From the NCBI RefSeq assembly GCF_014199625.1, contig NZ_JACHNY010000001.1:496001-560000 (forward strand): DNA of 64,000 nucleotides, written 5' to 3'. Below the pieces are notes generated by a model, which had not been told where the DNA came from, did no database searches, and saw nothing but the letters and a program-made list of their open reading frames with translations. Both the position numbers and the translations under genes were made by a program. Below are positions 1 through 11,546 of this stretch, in pieces. This stretch comes from Sphingomonas abaci. GTDB lineage: Bacteria; Pseudomonadota; Alphaproteobacteria; Sphingomonadales; Sphingomonadaceae. How positions within the stretch are numbered: the first letter of the stretch is position 1; each line of letters starts with the position of its first letter.

Positions 1-1
1 C

Positions 2-418
2 GCACTGACCATCGTCTTCGCCAGCGCCACCGCAGAGGTGGCGGACGCGCTGGCCGCGATGAAGGCGGGCGCGATGGATTTCCTGGTCAAGCCGGTGCCG
101 CCGCGCATCCTCATCCACACGGTCGAGCAGGGCCTGACGCGTGCCGCCGCCGCCCGCGCCGCCGCCGCCCGCGCCGCCGACGCCCAGGCCAATCGCCGCG
201 CCTTCGGGAGCCTCTCCCCGGCGGAGCCGACGCTGGCGCCGCTGCTGGCGCGGGGGATGCGCAACACGGTCATCGCCCGGCGCCTGGCCAAGGCGGAGAG
301 CACGGTGAAGAGCCAGCGGATCAGCGTGCCGCGCAAGATGGCGACGCGGACCAGTTCCGACCTGGCGACGAAGATGGAGGACATCGCCAGCCCGCCGTCG
401 CACGGGCTGGCGGCCTAA
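2..418 (+). CDS. FixJ/NarL-type response regulator, C-terminal part (cut by window edge)
   Basis: The reading frame is open from the window edge, so the start lies outside. What is visible is the second half of a receiver domain, with the AMKAGAMDFLVKPV segment that ends FixJ-type receivers, including the conserved Lys before Pro. An Ala/Arg-rich linker follows, then a C-terminal LuxR-type helix-turn-helix (NTVIARRLAKAESTVKSQR). The HTH keeps the core pattern but is diverged elsewhere: the usual LTxRExEVL opening is replaced by LSPAEPTLAP. It is probably a transcriptional response regulator; its kinase would lie upstream of the window. It converges with the LytTR regulator gene on the other strand, 33 bases away. 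Confidence 0.75.
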   Translation, partial: ALTIVFASATAEVADALAAMKAGAMDFLVKPVPPRILIHTVEQGLTRAAAARAAAARAADAQANRRAFGSLSPAEPTLAPLLARGMRNTVIARRLAKAESTVKSQRISVPRKMATRTSSDLATKMEDIASPPSHGLAA

Positions 419-451
419 GCTGGGAGCGGCCCGCAGCCCCCGCGCCGCGCC

Positions 452-1249
452 TCAGTGGACGAAGCGCGCCACCACGTCGCGATAGGAGCGGCTGACCTTC
501 ACCTGCGCGCCCGATCCCAGCACCAGGAAGCATTCGCCATTGGTGTGCGGCTTGACCTGCTTGACCAGGTCGAGATTGACGATGGTCGAGCGGTGGATGC
601 GCTGGAAGCGGCGCGGGTCGAGCCGCTTCTCCAGGTCCTTCATCGTCTCGCGCAGGATCAGCGTATTGTCGCCCGTGTAGATGCACATGTAATCGCCGGC
701 CGCGTCGATCCGCTCGATCGTGTCGACATCGACTCGGAAGATCTGGCCGCGATCCTTGATGTTGATGAGCTTCTCGAACCGGTTGGCGGCATGGTCGCCG
801 CCATCGGCGATGTCGTCCACCGCCTCGGGCGCGACCTCCGCCAGCACTTCCTTCAGCCGGTCGGCCTCGCCCGCGCCGCGTTTTTCCGCAAGCCTTTGCC
901 GCACCCGGTCGAGCGTGTCGCCCAGCCGGCTCTCCTCGACCGGCTTCATCAGATAGTCGACCGCCTGCGCCTCGAACGCGCGCAGGGCGTGGTCGGAATA
1001 GGCGGTGACGAACACGAACAAAGGTGGCTCCACCTCCATCAGCCCCTGCACGACGGAGAAGCCGTCGAAACCGGGCATCTGGATGTCGAGGAAGACTAGG
1101 TCGGGCTTGTGGGTCTTGATGGCCCGGATCGCCTCGCGGCCGTTCGAGCATTTCTCGATGATCTCAACGTCCTCGTGCGCCTGGAGACGCAGTTCGAGCC
1201 CCTGGATCGCGAGCGGCTCGTCGTCGACGAGGATGGTACGGATGGTCAT
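452..1249 (-). CDS. LytTR-family response regulator
   Basis: 265 residues. An N-terminal receiver opens with TILVDDEPLAIQGL and carries the phospho-acceptor region DLVFLDIQMPGFDGF at about residue 55. A LytTR DNA-binding domain (about residues 160-262) contains the RFQRIHRSTIVNLD signature. The start codon overlaps the stop of the upstream kinase gene by four bases (ATGA), so the two are translationally coupled and form a LytS/LytR-type two-component system. The TonB-dependent receptor upstream on the same strand is a plausible target, but this is inferred from position only. Confidence 0.93.
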   Translation of the reverse strand: MTIRTILVDDEPLAIQGLELRLQAHEDVEIIEKCSNGREAIRAIKTHKPDLVFLDIQMPGFDGFSVVQGLMEVEPPLFVFVTAYSDHALRAFEAQAVDYLMKPVEESRLGDTLDRVRQRLAEKRGAGEADRLKEVLAEVAPEAVDDIADGGDHAANRFEKLINIKDRGQIFRVDVDTIERIDAAGDYMCIYTGDNTLILRETMKDLEKRLDPRRFQRIHRSTIVNLDLVKQVKPHTNGECFLVLGSGAQVKVSRSYRDVVARFVH

Positions 1250-2388
1250 GCGGCCTCTCTGTTCACATCTTCCAGCTGGAACGGGATCTCGATCTCGACC
1301 GAGAATCCCCCAGCGGGCATGGAGCGCGTTTCGAAACGCTGGTCCGGGCCATAGGCCTGCACCAGACGTTCCCTGATATTGGCGAGCCCCACGCCGGTTG
1401 AAAGGCTTGGCGTAACCCGCGCCTCATGCAAGCCGGGCCCGGTGTCGGATACGGCGATCTGCACCCGATCCCCGGCGAAGCGCACGGCGATGCAGATTTC
1501 CGCGCCCTCCTCCTGCGGCGTCACCGCATATTTGATCGCATTCTCGACCAAGGGCTGGAGCAGCAGCGATGGCAGCCGCGCGCGTTCGGCGCGCGGGTCG
1601 ATGTCGAATTTGGGCCGCATCCGATCCTCGAACCGCATCTTCTCGATTTCGAGGTAGAGCTTCAGCGTTTCAACCTCTTGCGCGACGGTGACATGTGCGG
1701 TCGGCTCGTTGGCGAGCGTGTAGCGAAGGAAGGAGGACAGCCGGCTGAGCATCGCATTGGCCCGCTCGGTCTGCTTCAGCAGGACGAGCGTCGAGATGGA
1801 ATTGAGCGTGTTGAACAGGAAGTGCGGGTTGAGCTGGTAACGCAGCATGGCGAGTTGCGCGGTCGATGCCTGCAGCTCCAGCATCCGCATCTCGTCGATC
1901 TGCTGCTCGACGATCAGGTAGAAGTTGATGCCAAAATAGAGCGCGGACCAGCCCGCCAGCACGGTCAGGTTGAAGAAGGAATAGCCGATCACCTTGGCCA
2001 GCGACACGCTGGGCTTGGCGGAATTGAGGAACGACCAGGTATAGGCCTCCAGCGTCGCATAGAGCGCGGTGGCGGCAGCCAGCGTGACCAGCGCCAGCAC
2101 CACGCCGATCAGGCGCGGAAAGCGGCGATAGGCGCCGTAGAGCGTCGAGAGCAGCAGCGTGATGCAATAGCCGACGATCGCCGAGACGATCGCGGGAATG
2201 ATGATCTCCAGCGAAAAGCCGTTGGACAGGCCCGACACTGCGCGCAGCACCAGGTATCCGGCCCAGCCGACCGCCTGAAGCGTCCAGAAGGCGCGCGCCT
2301 TGTCCTCGAAAAAGGGGCGGACGTTGAGCGCGAGCCGGCGTTCGGCGGTGCTGGGGCTCGGGGAAGCGGGGGCGGGTAGCGTAGCCAT
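1246..2388 (-). CDS. LytS-type sensor histidine kinase (His_kinase/HATPase_c)
   Basis: 380 residues from an ATG at 2388. The open frame extends further upstream but runs into the terminator and receptor gene, so I reject longer starts. Four or five membrane helices fill residues 30-165. They are followed by the PF06580-type phospho-acceptor block (LNPHFLFNTLNSIS, His near residue 190), an N-box (LLLQPLVENAIKYAV) and glycine boxes (SDTGPGLHEAR, GVGLANIRERL). There is no separate extracellular sensor domain, so the membrane part is probably the sensor. A TATATG hexamer lies only about ten bases before the ATG, so the mRNA may have almost no leader. It is coupled to the LytTR regulator downstream. 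Confidence 0.92.
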   Translation of the reverse strand: MATLPAPASPSPSTAERRLALNVRPFFEDKARAFWTLQAVGWAGYLVLRAVSGLSNGFSLEIIIPAIVSAIVGYCITLLLSTLYGAYRRFPRLIGVVLALVTLAAATALYATLEAYTWSFLNSAKPSVSLAKVIGYSFFNLTVLAGWSALYFGINFYLIVEQQIDEMRMLELQASTAQLAMLRYQLNPHFLFNTLNSISTLVLLKQTERANAMLSRLSSFLRYTLANEPTAHVTVAQEVETLKLYLEIEKMRFEDRMRPKFDIDPRAERARLPSLLLQPLVENAIKYAVTPQEEGAEICIAVRFAGDRVQIAVSDTGPGLHEARVTPSLSTGVGLANIRERLVQAYGPDQRFETRSMPAGGFSVEIEIPFQLEDVNREAA

Positions 2389-2437
2389 CGTCGTGGCGAC
2401 GCATATACGCCTCGCCCGCCCCACGCAAAAGCGCCGC

Positions 2438-2475
2438 AAAAAAAGAAGGGCCGCCATCCCGGGGGATGGCGGCCC
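2438..2475 (-). terminator. Rho-independent terminator of the Oar-like receptor gene
   Basis: On the minus strand a 12-bp perfect GC stem (arms 2448-2459 and 2464-2475, four-base loop) is followed by a T-rich run (complement of the A-run 2438-2447). It lies 27 bases after the receptor stop and separates that transcript from the kinase-regulator pair. Confidence 0.88.
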
Positions 2476-2501
2476 GATCATCGGTCCCGAAGGACGTTCG
2501 A

Positions 2502-5500
2502 TCAGAAGGAGAACTTGGCGCCGATGCGCATCGAGTAGAGCGACTGGTTCACATAGAGCTGGTCGGTCGGCGCGGTGAACGTCGTGGCGTTGCTCGCCGG
2601 CGAGTAGCGATACTGGGCGCAGGACTGCGCCGCGCTGGTCGCCACCGTGCCCGCGCCATCGGCATTGCCGGCGGTGGTCAGGCACTGCACCCGGACGACG
2701 GCGGCGTTGTACGGGAAGGTGTACTCACGCTGCTGGCCCCACTTCCGGTTCAGGAAGTTGGTGAAGTTCTCGATGTCCGCGAACACGGTGATCCGCGACT
2801 TGCCAATGAAGGTCGGGAGTTCCTGGGCGACGTGCAGGTCGATGCGCGTGAACCACTTGGAGTGGAAGGCGTTGCGCGGCGCGACCTGGCCCCGGTACTT
2901 GCCCAGGCCCGACGCGTCGATGAACGCGTTGACGGCATTGCGGACCGCCGCCGAGCTGTACGACACCAGCGGATCGTTGGTCGTCGGCACGTACATCAGA
3001 TAGCGGTTGCCGCCCGTGCCCGTGCCGGAGCTGACGCCGGTGGTGCCGAACACCGCCGAACGCGTGCCACCGAAATCCTGGAACGTGTAGCTGAACGGAT
3101 GCCCGATCCGCGACTCGCCGAACAGCGCCAGCGTGGTCTTGTAATCGCCGAAGAAGGCATGATCGTAGTTGACGCCGTACTTGAAGAAGTACTTCACCTG
3201 ATCGTTCGAGATGCCATAGGCGACATTGTTCGGATCGATGAACGCGCCGTTCGAATAGTTCGAGCCGGCGGTCGAGGAGGTCGCCGGGGCGGCATCCTTG
3301 ACGTCCTGATAGGTGAAGCTGCCGTTGATGTTCAGGCCGAAGTCCCACGACTTGTCGAGGCGGGCGACGGCGATGTAGGCGCGGCCCTGCTTGGTATTGG
3401 TCAGCAGGATGTCAGTGTTGGTGTTGGTGCTCGCCGCGCCCGTCGGATCGGCGATATTATAGTAGCGCTGACGGCCATCCGGCGTGAGAGCATTCGCACC
3501 ACCGATGATCGGCTGCGAACGGATGTCGGTGAAATAGACCTGGTTGCGAACCTTCGAGTAGAGGAAGTCCGCCCCGAACACCCAGTTGTCGCCGAGCGGG
3601 CCGAGGTTGGCGGTATATTCGCCCGAGATGGTGGCGCGCCACTGCGACGGCACCTTGAAGTTCGGGTCGATCGCGTTGACGTTTGACAGCGTCGAAACGG
3701 ATGCATTCGTGACCAGGTTGTTGAGCGCGCCCGGGATGGTGTTGCCCGGCACATTGTTCAGCACCGCCGCGCCGATCGCGGCGTTGGTGGTCGCGCCGCT
3801 GAAGCCGGTGGCCGTGCGGTTGACCGAGACCGAGTTGGTCAGCACGCCGGTGTTCGAGAAGCTGTTCGACACATAGACGTCGGGCGTGCCACCGCCGAAG
3901 ATGCCGCCGCCGCCGCGGATGCTGATCCGGCGGGTCGGGTGCCAGTCGATGCCGACGCGCGGCTGGAACAGGTTGTAGCCCGAGATGTTCGCGGTGTTGC
4001 CACCGATGATCTTGCGCTCGCCATTGACGATCGCGCCATTGGCATAGCGGTTCAGATAGGCGGTGCTGAGGGCCGGCATGTCATGCATCGCATACAGGTC
4101 GTAGCGCATGCCGTAATTGACGTTCAGCGTCGGCGTGACCTTCCACGCATCCATGATGCCGAAGGTGTAGCTCTGATAGTGGAAGTTTGCCGCGGCATCG
4201 TCCGGCACCAGCGACGGGATCGCGTTGCCATAGGTCACCTGGTTCGCCTGGCGATTGGTGAAATCCGCCAGCGAGTCGAAATAATAGTTGCCCGAGCTGT
4301 TCTGCAGGAACGAGTTGAACACCTTGACCGCCGCGACTTCGGTGAAGACCCGCAGGTCGTGGTCGTTCATGGTCAGCCGCGCCTGGACCAGGCCGCCCCA
4401 GGTCTCAGTGTTCAGCTGGTTGGTCTGGCGCGAGTTGTCCGGACCGAAGGAGATGACGCCGGCGCCGCCGTCGCATCCAGTCAGGCTGCCGCCGGTCGGG
4501 TTGGTCGGGTTGGTGCAGACGCGGAACTGAGCAAAGCCACGCCCCAGCAGCGGATCGGCGATGCGGGTGTAGTTCTTGTAGAAGCCGCGGATTTCGGTCG
4601 AGAAGTTATCCGACCAGTCCGAGTTCAGCTGAGCGACGCCGGTGTGCAGCCGGTTGCCCGAGACATAGGCGTTCGACGCCAGGCCCAGGCCCGTCGGCGC
4701 GTTGGCGAAGGTGTTGTTCAGCAGGTTGATGGCGTCGTTGGCATAGGTGTAGGTCAGCGCCAGACGCTGGGTGTCGGAAATGTTGGCGTCGATCTTGGCG
4801 ACGACGCGGTCATCCTTGTCGCCCAGGTTGCGCAGCACGCCGCCGGTATCGTAATTATAGACCGACTTGGCGATCGCGCTGACCTGGTCGACCAGCGCCT
4901 GGGTGACGCCGGGGATGCCCAGGCCGACATTGTTGTCGGTGGGACCTTCCGCAATCGGACGGCCGCCGCGCAGACGCTCGCCGGCGACCATGAAGAACAC
5001 CTTGTCGCGGATGATCGGGCCGTCCAGCTCGACGCCGAAATTGTCGACCTTGAAGTTCGGCACCACGACGCGCGTGTCCTTGGTGCGCTTGCCGACGAAT
5101 TCGTCGCCCGACCGCGAGTAGAAGCCGGTGCCGTGGAAATTGTTGGTGCCCGACTTCAGCACGATGTTGATCGCGCCGCCCTGGAAATTGCCCTGGCGCA
5201 CGTCATAGGGGGCGACCTGCGCCTGGAACTGGCCGATCGCGTCGAGCGGGATGGGCGAGCGCCGGCTGGGCAGACCATCGGTGTTGAGGCCGAAATTGTC
5301 GGTGATCGGCACGCCGTCGACGGTGAAGCGGTTGTAGCGGGCGTTCTGGCCGGCGAACGACACGGCGCGGCCGCCGGTCGGGGTGTCGTCCAGACGCGCG
5401 AACGGATCGCGCCGCTCCAGGTCGCGGATGTCGCGGTTGACCGTGGCGATGTTGGCGATCTGCGCGGCGTTCAGGACCGTGGTCGGCCCCTGCGAGATGG

Positions 5501-5888
5501 TGCGCGCGTTGGGCAGCTTGGACGCGGTAACGACGATCTCCTCGCCGCCCGCCGTCTCCGGCACCAGCTCGATCGGCAGGTCAAACGACTGGGCGACGAC
5601 CGTGTTGATGTCGGTGACCTGGGCGTTGGTATAGCCCGGTGCGGCGACGCTGACCGTGTAGGGGCCGCCCGCGCGCAGGCCGGCCGCGTTGAAGTTGCCG
5701 TCGGCGTCGGTGGTGACGTTCGAGGTCGTGCCCGACGGCACGTTGACGACGGTCACGGCGGCGCCGGCGACCGGCGCGCCATTGGCGGTGACGGTGCCGC
5801 GGATCGTCGACGTCGTCTCCTGCGCCATCGCCGCCGCAGGCGCGATCAGCGCGACCGCAGCCACGCCCAGGAAAAGGTTGTTCCGCAT
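2502..5888 (-). CDS. TonB-dependent receptor, Oar-like, with carboxypeptidase-regulatory domain
   Basis: 1128 residues from the second of two adjacent ATGs (5888). This start has a GGGG Shine-Dalgarno six bases upstream; the first ATG (5891) would leave only three. Domains in order: a signal peptide (NNLFLGVAAVALIAPAAAMAQ region), a carboxypeptidase-regulatory-like beta sandwich (about 25-115), a plug with an EEIVVTAS box (about 120-240), and a large outer-membrane barrel ending in Phe (GAKFSF), as barrel-assembly targets do. Oar-like receptors take up or export large substrates or peptides, but the substrate cannot be read from sequence. It has its own terminator, and a two-component pair follows on the same strand. 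Confidence 0.9.
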   Translation of the reverse strand: MRNNLFLGVAAVALIAPAAAMAQETTSTIRGTVTANGAPVAGAAVTVVNVPSGTTSNVTTDADGNFNAAGLRAGGPYTVSVAAPGYTNAQVTDINTVVAQSFDLPIELVPETAGGEEIVVTASKLPNARTISQGPTTVLNAAQIANIATVNRDIRDLERRDPFARLDDTPTGGRAVSFAGQNARYNRFTVDGVPITDNFGLNTDGLPSRRSPIPLDAIGQFQAQVAPYDVRQGNFQGGAINIVLKSGTNNFHGTGFYSRSGDEFVGKRTKDTRVVVPNFKVDNFGVELDGPIIRDKVFFMVAGERLRGGRPIAEGPTDNNVGLGIPGVTQALVDQVSAIAKSVYNYDTGGVLRNLGDKDDRVVAKIDANISDTQRLALTYTYANDAINLLNNTFANAPTGLGLASNAYVSGNRLHTGVAQLNSDWSDNFSTEIRGFYKNYTRIADPLLGRGFAQFRVCTNPTNPTGGSLTGCDGGAGVISFGPDNSRQTNQLNTETWGGLVQARLTMNDHDLRVFTEVAAVKVFNSFLQNSSGNYYFDSLADFTNRQANQVTYGNAIPSLVPDDAAANFHYQSYTFGIMDAWKVTPTLNVNYGMRYDLYAMHDMPALSTAYLNRYANGAIVNGERKIIGGNTANISGYNLFQPRVGIDWHPTRRISIRGGGGIFGGGTPDVYVSNSFSNTGVLTNSVSVNRTATGFSGATTNAAIGAAVLNNVPGNTIPGALNNLVTNASVSTLSNVNAIDPNFKVPSQWRATISGEYTANLGPLGDNWVFGADFLYSKVRNQVYFTDIRSQPIIGGANALTPDGRQRYYNIADPTGAASTNTNTDILLTNTKQGRAYIAVARLDKSWDFGLNINGSFTYQDVKDAAPATSSTAGSNYSNGAFIDPNNVAYGISNDQVKYFFKYGVNYDHAFFGDYKTTLALFGESRIGHPFSYTFQDFGGTRSAVFGTTGVSSGTGTGGNRYLMYVPTTNDPLVSYSSAAVRNAVNAFIDASGLGKYRGQVAPRNAFHSKWFTRIDLHVAQELPTFIGKSRITVFADIENFTNFLNRKWGQQREYTFPYNAAVVRVQCLTTAGNADGAGTVATSAAQSCAQYRYSPASNATTFTAPTDQLYVNQSLYSMRIGAKFSF

Positions 5889-6009
5889 CATATTCCCCTT
5901 TGAGCTTTTCTTGCTCGGACACTTACGGCTCTGCGGCCGGACGATCGCGCCCTGCCGGGACAATATGTCGGTTCTGTTACAGACTCGAGATGGTTCCGCG
6001 TACCCGATC

Positions 6010-6045
6010 AATCCGTTGCGGCGCGTGGCAAATACGCAACGGATT
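6010..6045. repeat. Perfect 11-bp inverted repeat upstream of the Oar-like receptor
   Basis: Arms AATCCGTTGCG (6010-6020) and CGCAACGGATT (6035-6045) are separated by 14 bases. The site lies between the ligA stop (6082) and the receptor start (5888), about 120 bases before the latter. There is no T-run on either strand. It could be a regulator's operator or a ligA 3' hairpin without a U tract. Confidence 0.6.
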
Positions 6046-6081
6046 TACGGCGGGATTGTGTCAGCCCCCCTGCCCCGCCCG

Positions 6082-8235
<2,154 letters not shown>

Positions 8236-8330
8236 TTAGGAAGCGGAAGCCGGCCCCGCAAGCCATGGCTTGCCCCCGGCCAACCCAAAGCAGGTTGCGG
8301 GCCCCGTCCGCATCCGCGACAGACGCCGGC

Positions 8331-9215
8331 ATGACCGATCGGGACACGCAGACAGACGGGCTGAAGCTCGGCATCGCCGCCTATATCCTGTGGGGAATCC
8401 TGCCCTTTTACTTCAAGTTGCTGGAGGGGGTGCCCGCGCTGCAGATCCTGGCGCACCGGGTGCTATGGTCGGTGCTGTTGCTGGGCGTCGTGGTGGTCAC
8501 GCGCCGCCGCGTCGGCGCGCTGCGGGCGGCGGCGCGGGGGCGGACGCTGCTGCTGCTTTGCGCCTCGGCGACGCTGATCGCGATCAACTGGCTGGTCTAT
8601 ATCTGGGCGACGCAGCACGCGCATGTGCTGGAGGCGAGTCTTGGCTATTTCATCAATCCGCTGCTCAACGTGCTGCTCGGCGTGGTGGTGCTGCGCGAGC
8701 GGGTGTCGCGTCGCCAGACCGTCGCGGTGGGCGTCGCCGCGCTGGGCGTCGCGGTGATGGCGATGGCCGGCGGCGGCGCCTTGTGGATCTCCCTCGTGCT
8801 GGCGCTCAGCTTCGGCCTTTATGGCCTGGTCCGCAAGGTGGCGGCGATCGATGCGCTGGGCGGCCTGACCGTCGAGACGCTGTTGTTGGCGCTGCCCGCC
8901 GCGGCGGTGCTGGCGCAGGCGCAGGTGGCGGGGTCCCAGGCGTTCGGCACGGGCACCCGCACCGACCTGCTGCTGATGGCGGCGGGCGCGATCACCACCC
9001 TGCCGCTCCTGCTGTTCGCGGCCGCGGCGAAGCGGATGCGCTACGCCACGCTCGGCCTGCTCCAATATATCGCGCCGACGCTCCAGTTCGCGCAGGCGGT
9101 GCTGCTGTTCGGCGAGCCGCTCCGCCCGGTCCATATCGTCACCTTCGGCCTGATCTGGACCGGCTGCGCCCTCTACGCCGCCGACAGCCTGAAACAGGCA
9201 CGCGAGGAGCGGTGA
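8331..9215 (+). CDS. rarD: EamA/RarD-family transporter
   Basis: 294 residues from the ATG at 8331; the frame stays open upstream but overlaps the ligA promoter region. About ten hydrophobic segments are visible. The opening GLKLGIAAYILWGILPFYFKLL and the motifs AHRVLWS and LIAINWLVYIWAT are typical of RarD within the drug/metabolite (EamA) superfamily. It is an inner-membrane protein; RarD is named from a chloramphenicol-sensitive phenotype and its physiological substrate is not established. It is a single-gene unit, divergent from ligA. Confidence 0.9.
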   Translation: MTDRDTQTDGLKLGIAAYILWGILPFYFKLLEGVPALQILAHRVLWSVLLLGVVVVTRRRVGALRAAARGRTLLLLCASATLIAINWLVYIWATQHAHVLEASLGYFINPLLNVLLGVVVLRERVSRRQTVAVGVAALGVAVMAMAGGGALWISLVLALSFGLYGLVRKVAAIDALGGLTVETLLLALPAAAVLAQAQVAGSQAFGTGTRTDLLLMAAGAITTLPLLLFAAAAKRMRYATLGLLQYIAPTLQFAQAVLLFGEPLRPVHIVTFGLIWTGCALYAADSLKQAREER

Positions 9216-9245
9216 TGCCCGCCGGGATCGGTTCAGGCGAGGCCG

Positions 9246-11459
9246 TCAGAACCGCTTGTCCCAGCCTAGGGTGAACGACCGCCCCCGCCCGGCGAAATAG
9301 GCGAGATTGTCGTTCGGCAGGCGTGTGTCGCTGTTGTAGTCGATGTAGAAGCGGTTGAAGATGTTCTGTGCGGTCAGATAGATGCCGCCGATCCTGGTCT
9401 GATAGCGGAGCGACGCGTCGGTGACCGTATAGCCGCCGAAATCGTTGCGCGGGTCCGGGTTCGCTTTGCCGTGGAAGGTGCGGGCGAAATAGACCTGGGT
9501 CTGCACCCGCGCGGTGAGCGGGCCGCGGGCGAAGTCGGCGGCGGCGTTCAGCCGGTCGGGCGAGATGTTGGTTCCGTCCAGATCGGTGTCGACCACTCCG
9601 TCCGGCGCGCGGGCGTCGCTGTCGTAGCGCCCGACGATATGCGCATAGCCGGTCGACAGCCGCAGCCCGTCGACCGGCATCCGCACCGCCAGATTGATCT
9701 CCAGCCCCTCGATCTCGACGCGCTGGCGCTGCACTTGGAAATTCTCGTTGCTGAGCGCGATCAGGAGCTGCCCCTTGTCGCTCGACGACCAGAAATAGGT
9801 GGCGCTGGCGTCCAGCGGGCCGCGCTTCACCTCGACGCCGACCTCGCGATTGTTGGAGATGACGGGGTCGATCGCGCGAAAGTTGCTCAGGTCGGTGCCG
9901 GGCGTATCGACCGCGCGGGTGATGCGGCCGATATCGGCCATGGTGAAGCCCTCGGCATAGCTGACATAGGCGCGGATGCCCTGGGCCGGCTCAACGATCA
10001 TGCCGCCATTCTTCAGCAGTTGGTCGAAGCCGGGCGCGCCACCCTTCACCGACACGCCGCCATAGGTCGTCGCGTTCCTGCCGTCATAGGTGGTGGAGGC
10101 GAGCGTGTGATAGTCGTCGATCCGGACCTTCACATTCTCCCAGCGCAGCCCGCCGGCCAGCCGCACCAGCCCGTCCGCCAGTTTCAGGTTCGCCTGAACG
10201 AAGGGTGCCAGGCTCTGGAAATCGGAGGGCGGCACCCAGATGCGGTTGGTGCCGATCAGCCGCTGCTCCGTCCGGTCGAACAGGCTGTCGAAGCCGATCG
10301 TCGCGATCAGCGCGTCCCAGCCCGGCACCGCGCGTTCATAACTGGCGCGAGCGCCCAGCTTGCGCGAGCGGTTCTCCGACTGGTCGAGCAGCGTGCCCAG
10401 CGGCGCGATCGCGGGATCCTGGAAGGTCGCGAGCGGCGTCAGCTCGCGCCCGAACGTGTCGTGCGTGCGATTGAAGAAGAGCTGCGCGGTCAGGTTCCCG
10501 CCGGCCACGTCGCTGTCGGTATAGGAGAGCGACGCCGCCTCGGCGCGATTGGCGGCGGGCTTGCCGCCCGGCGATCCCCGCACCGCACTGGTCGGGATCC
10601 CGCGCGACCGGTTGCCGGCGAGCGCGACATCATCGCCGTCGCCGTTCAAGGCGAAGCGGTTGACGATCAGGTCGAGCCGCCCGGTCGGCCGCACCGCCAG
10701 CCCGAACCGCCCGAACAGGTCGAGCGCGCGCGAGTCCTGCGTCTCGCCCTGGGTCAGGTTGACGCCGATCCGCCGTCCCCGCGCATCGTAGAAGGCGCCC
10801 CGCTTCTCATAGGAGGCGCCGACCGTCGCGTCGAAGATGCCGGCCTTGTACTGGACCAGCCCCGCCGCCTTGCCGCCGAACGAGTCGCCCTCGAACCGGT
10901 CGGCGGCACTGCCCTGCACCAGCATGCGGCCGGTGACGCCCTCGCTGCGCGGCGGGCCGACCGTCACCTGGTTGACGATGCCGCCGGTGCCGCCCACGCC
11001 CTGCAAGGCGTTGGAGCCGTAGATCAGCTCGACCCGGTCGATGAAGAAGCCGTCGATGGTGAAGCCGTCGCGGCCGCCGTCGCGCAGCGGCGTGGTCTGC
11101 GGGATGCCGTTGATCGCATAGAGCGGCGAGCGGCCGCGCAGCGTCTCGCCCGCGCCCGACAGCTTGCCACGCGTCGGCGAGAAGCTGGGGGTCAGCGCCG
11201 CGACCGCGTCGGTGATGCTGCCGGAGATCGCGATCTGCTGGTCCAGCACCGGCTTGTCGATGATGTCGATCGTCAGCGGCAGGGCGTTGGGCGGCAGCAC
11301 GGTGCGCGCGGCGGTGACGACGATCGTCTCCCCGCCCGCCGCCGTGTCGGTCGCCGCCCCCGCCCCGGCCGCATCGTCCGCCGTGCTGGCCGGCGGTTGC
11401 ACCGGCGCCTGCTGCACCACCGCCAACCCCGCCAGCGCCACGCCCCACGCGATACTCAT
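9246..11459 (-). CDS. TonB-dependent receptor, siderophore type
   Basis: 737 residues. The N-terminus is short and hydrophobic (SIAWGVALAGLAVVQQ) and acts as a signal peptide. It is followed by an Ala/Thr-rich spacer, a TonB-box-like ETIVVTAAR, a plug domain with IYGSNALQGVGGTGGIVNQ, and a barrel ending in GWDKRF with terminal Phe. The start has an AGGGA Shine-Dalgarno about eight bases upstream. It faces away from a membrane-bound PepSY/flavodoxin reductase gene across an 87-bp gap with a Fur-like site, which suggests ferric-siderophore import. The actual ligand is unknown. Confidence 0.9.
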   Translation of the reverse strand: MSIAWGVALAGLAVVQQAPVQPPASTADDAAGAGAATDTAAGGETIVVTAARTVLPPNALPLTIDIIDKPVLDQQIAISGSITDAVAALTPSFSPTRGKLSGAGETLRGRSPLYAINGIPQTTPLRDGGRDGFTIDGFFIDRVELIYGSNALQGVGGTGGIVNQVTVGPPRSEGVTGRMLVQGSAADRFEGDSFGGKAAGLVQYKAGIFDATVGASYEKRGAFYDARGRRIGVNLTQGETQDSRALDLFGRFGLAVRPTGRLDLIVNRFALNGDGDDVALAGNRSRGIPTSAVRGSPGGKPAANRAEAASLSYTDSDVAGGNLTAQLFFNRTHDTFGRELTPLATFQDPAIAPLGTLLDQSENRSRKLGARASYERAVPGWDALIATIGFDSLFDRTEQRLIGTNRIWVPPSDFQSLAPFVQANLKLADGLVRLAGGLRWENVKVRIDDYHTLASTTYDGRNATTYGGVSVKGGAPGFDQLLKNGGMIVEPAQGIRAYVSYAEGFTMADIGRITRAVDTPGTDLSNFRAIDPVISNNREVGVEVKRGPLDASATYFWSSSDKGQLLIALSNENFQVQRQRVEIEGLEINLAVRMPVDGLRLSTGYAHIVGRYDSDARAPDGVVDTDLDGTNISPDRLNAAADFARGPLTARVQTQVYFARTFHGKANPDPRNDFGGYTVTDASLRYQTRIGGIYLTAQNIFNRFYIDYNSDTRLPNDNLAYFAGRGRSFTLGWDKRF

Positions 11460-11513
11460 GATCGTTTCCCTGCCGTAATCATTGACCCTATGCGGCGCGC
11501 CGGCTAACGCGAG

Positions 11514-11528
11514 TGACTATCAATAACA
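11514..11528. promoter_or_regulatory. Candidate Fur box between receptor and reductase genes
   Basis: TGACTATCAATAACA matches the 7-1-7 Fur consensus TGATAATnATTATCA at 10 of 14 informative positions, five in each half. It lies 18 bases before the reductase ATG and 54 bases before the divergent receptor ATG, so one site could serve both genes. This is a single-site consensus match without binding data. Confidence 0.42.
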
Positions 11529-11546
11529 AGATAAATCGATGGGGCG

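Noticed and set aside
3939-5903. A 654-codon plus-strand frame
   Set aside because: Antisense shadow of the Oar-like receptor, low-complexity Val/Asp/Arg composition and no Shine-Dalgarno.
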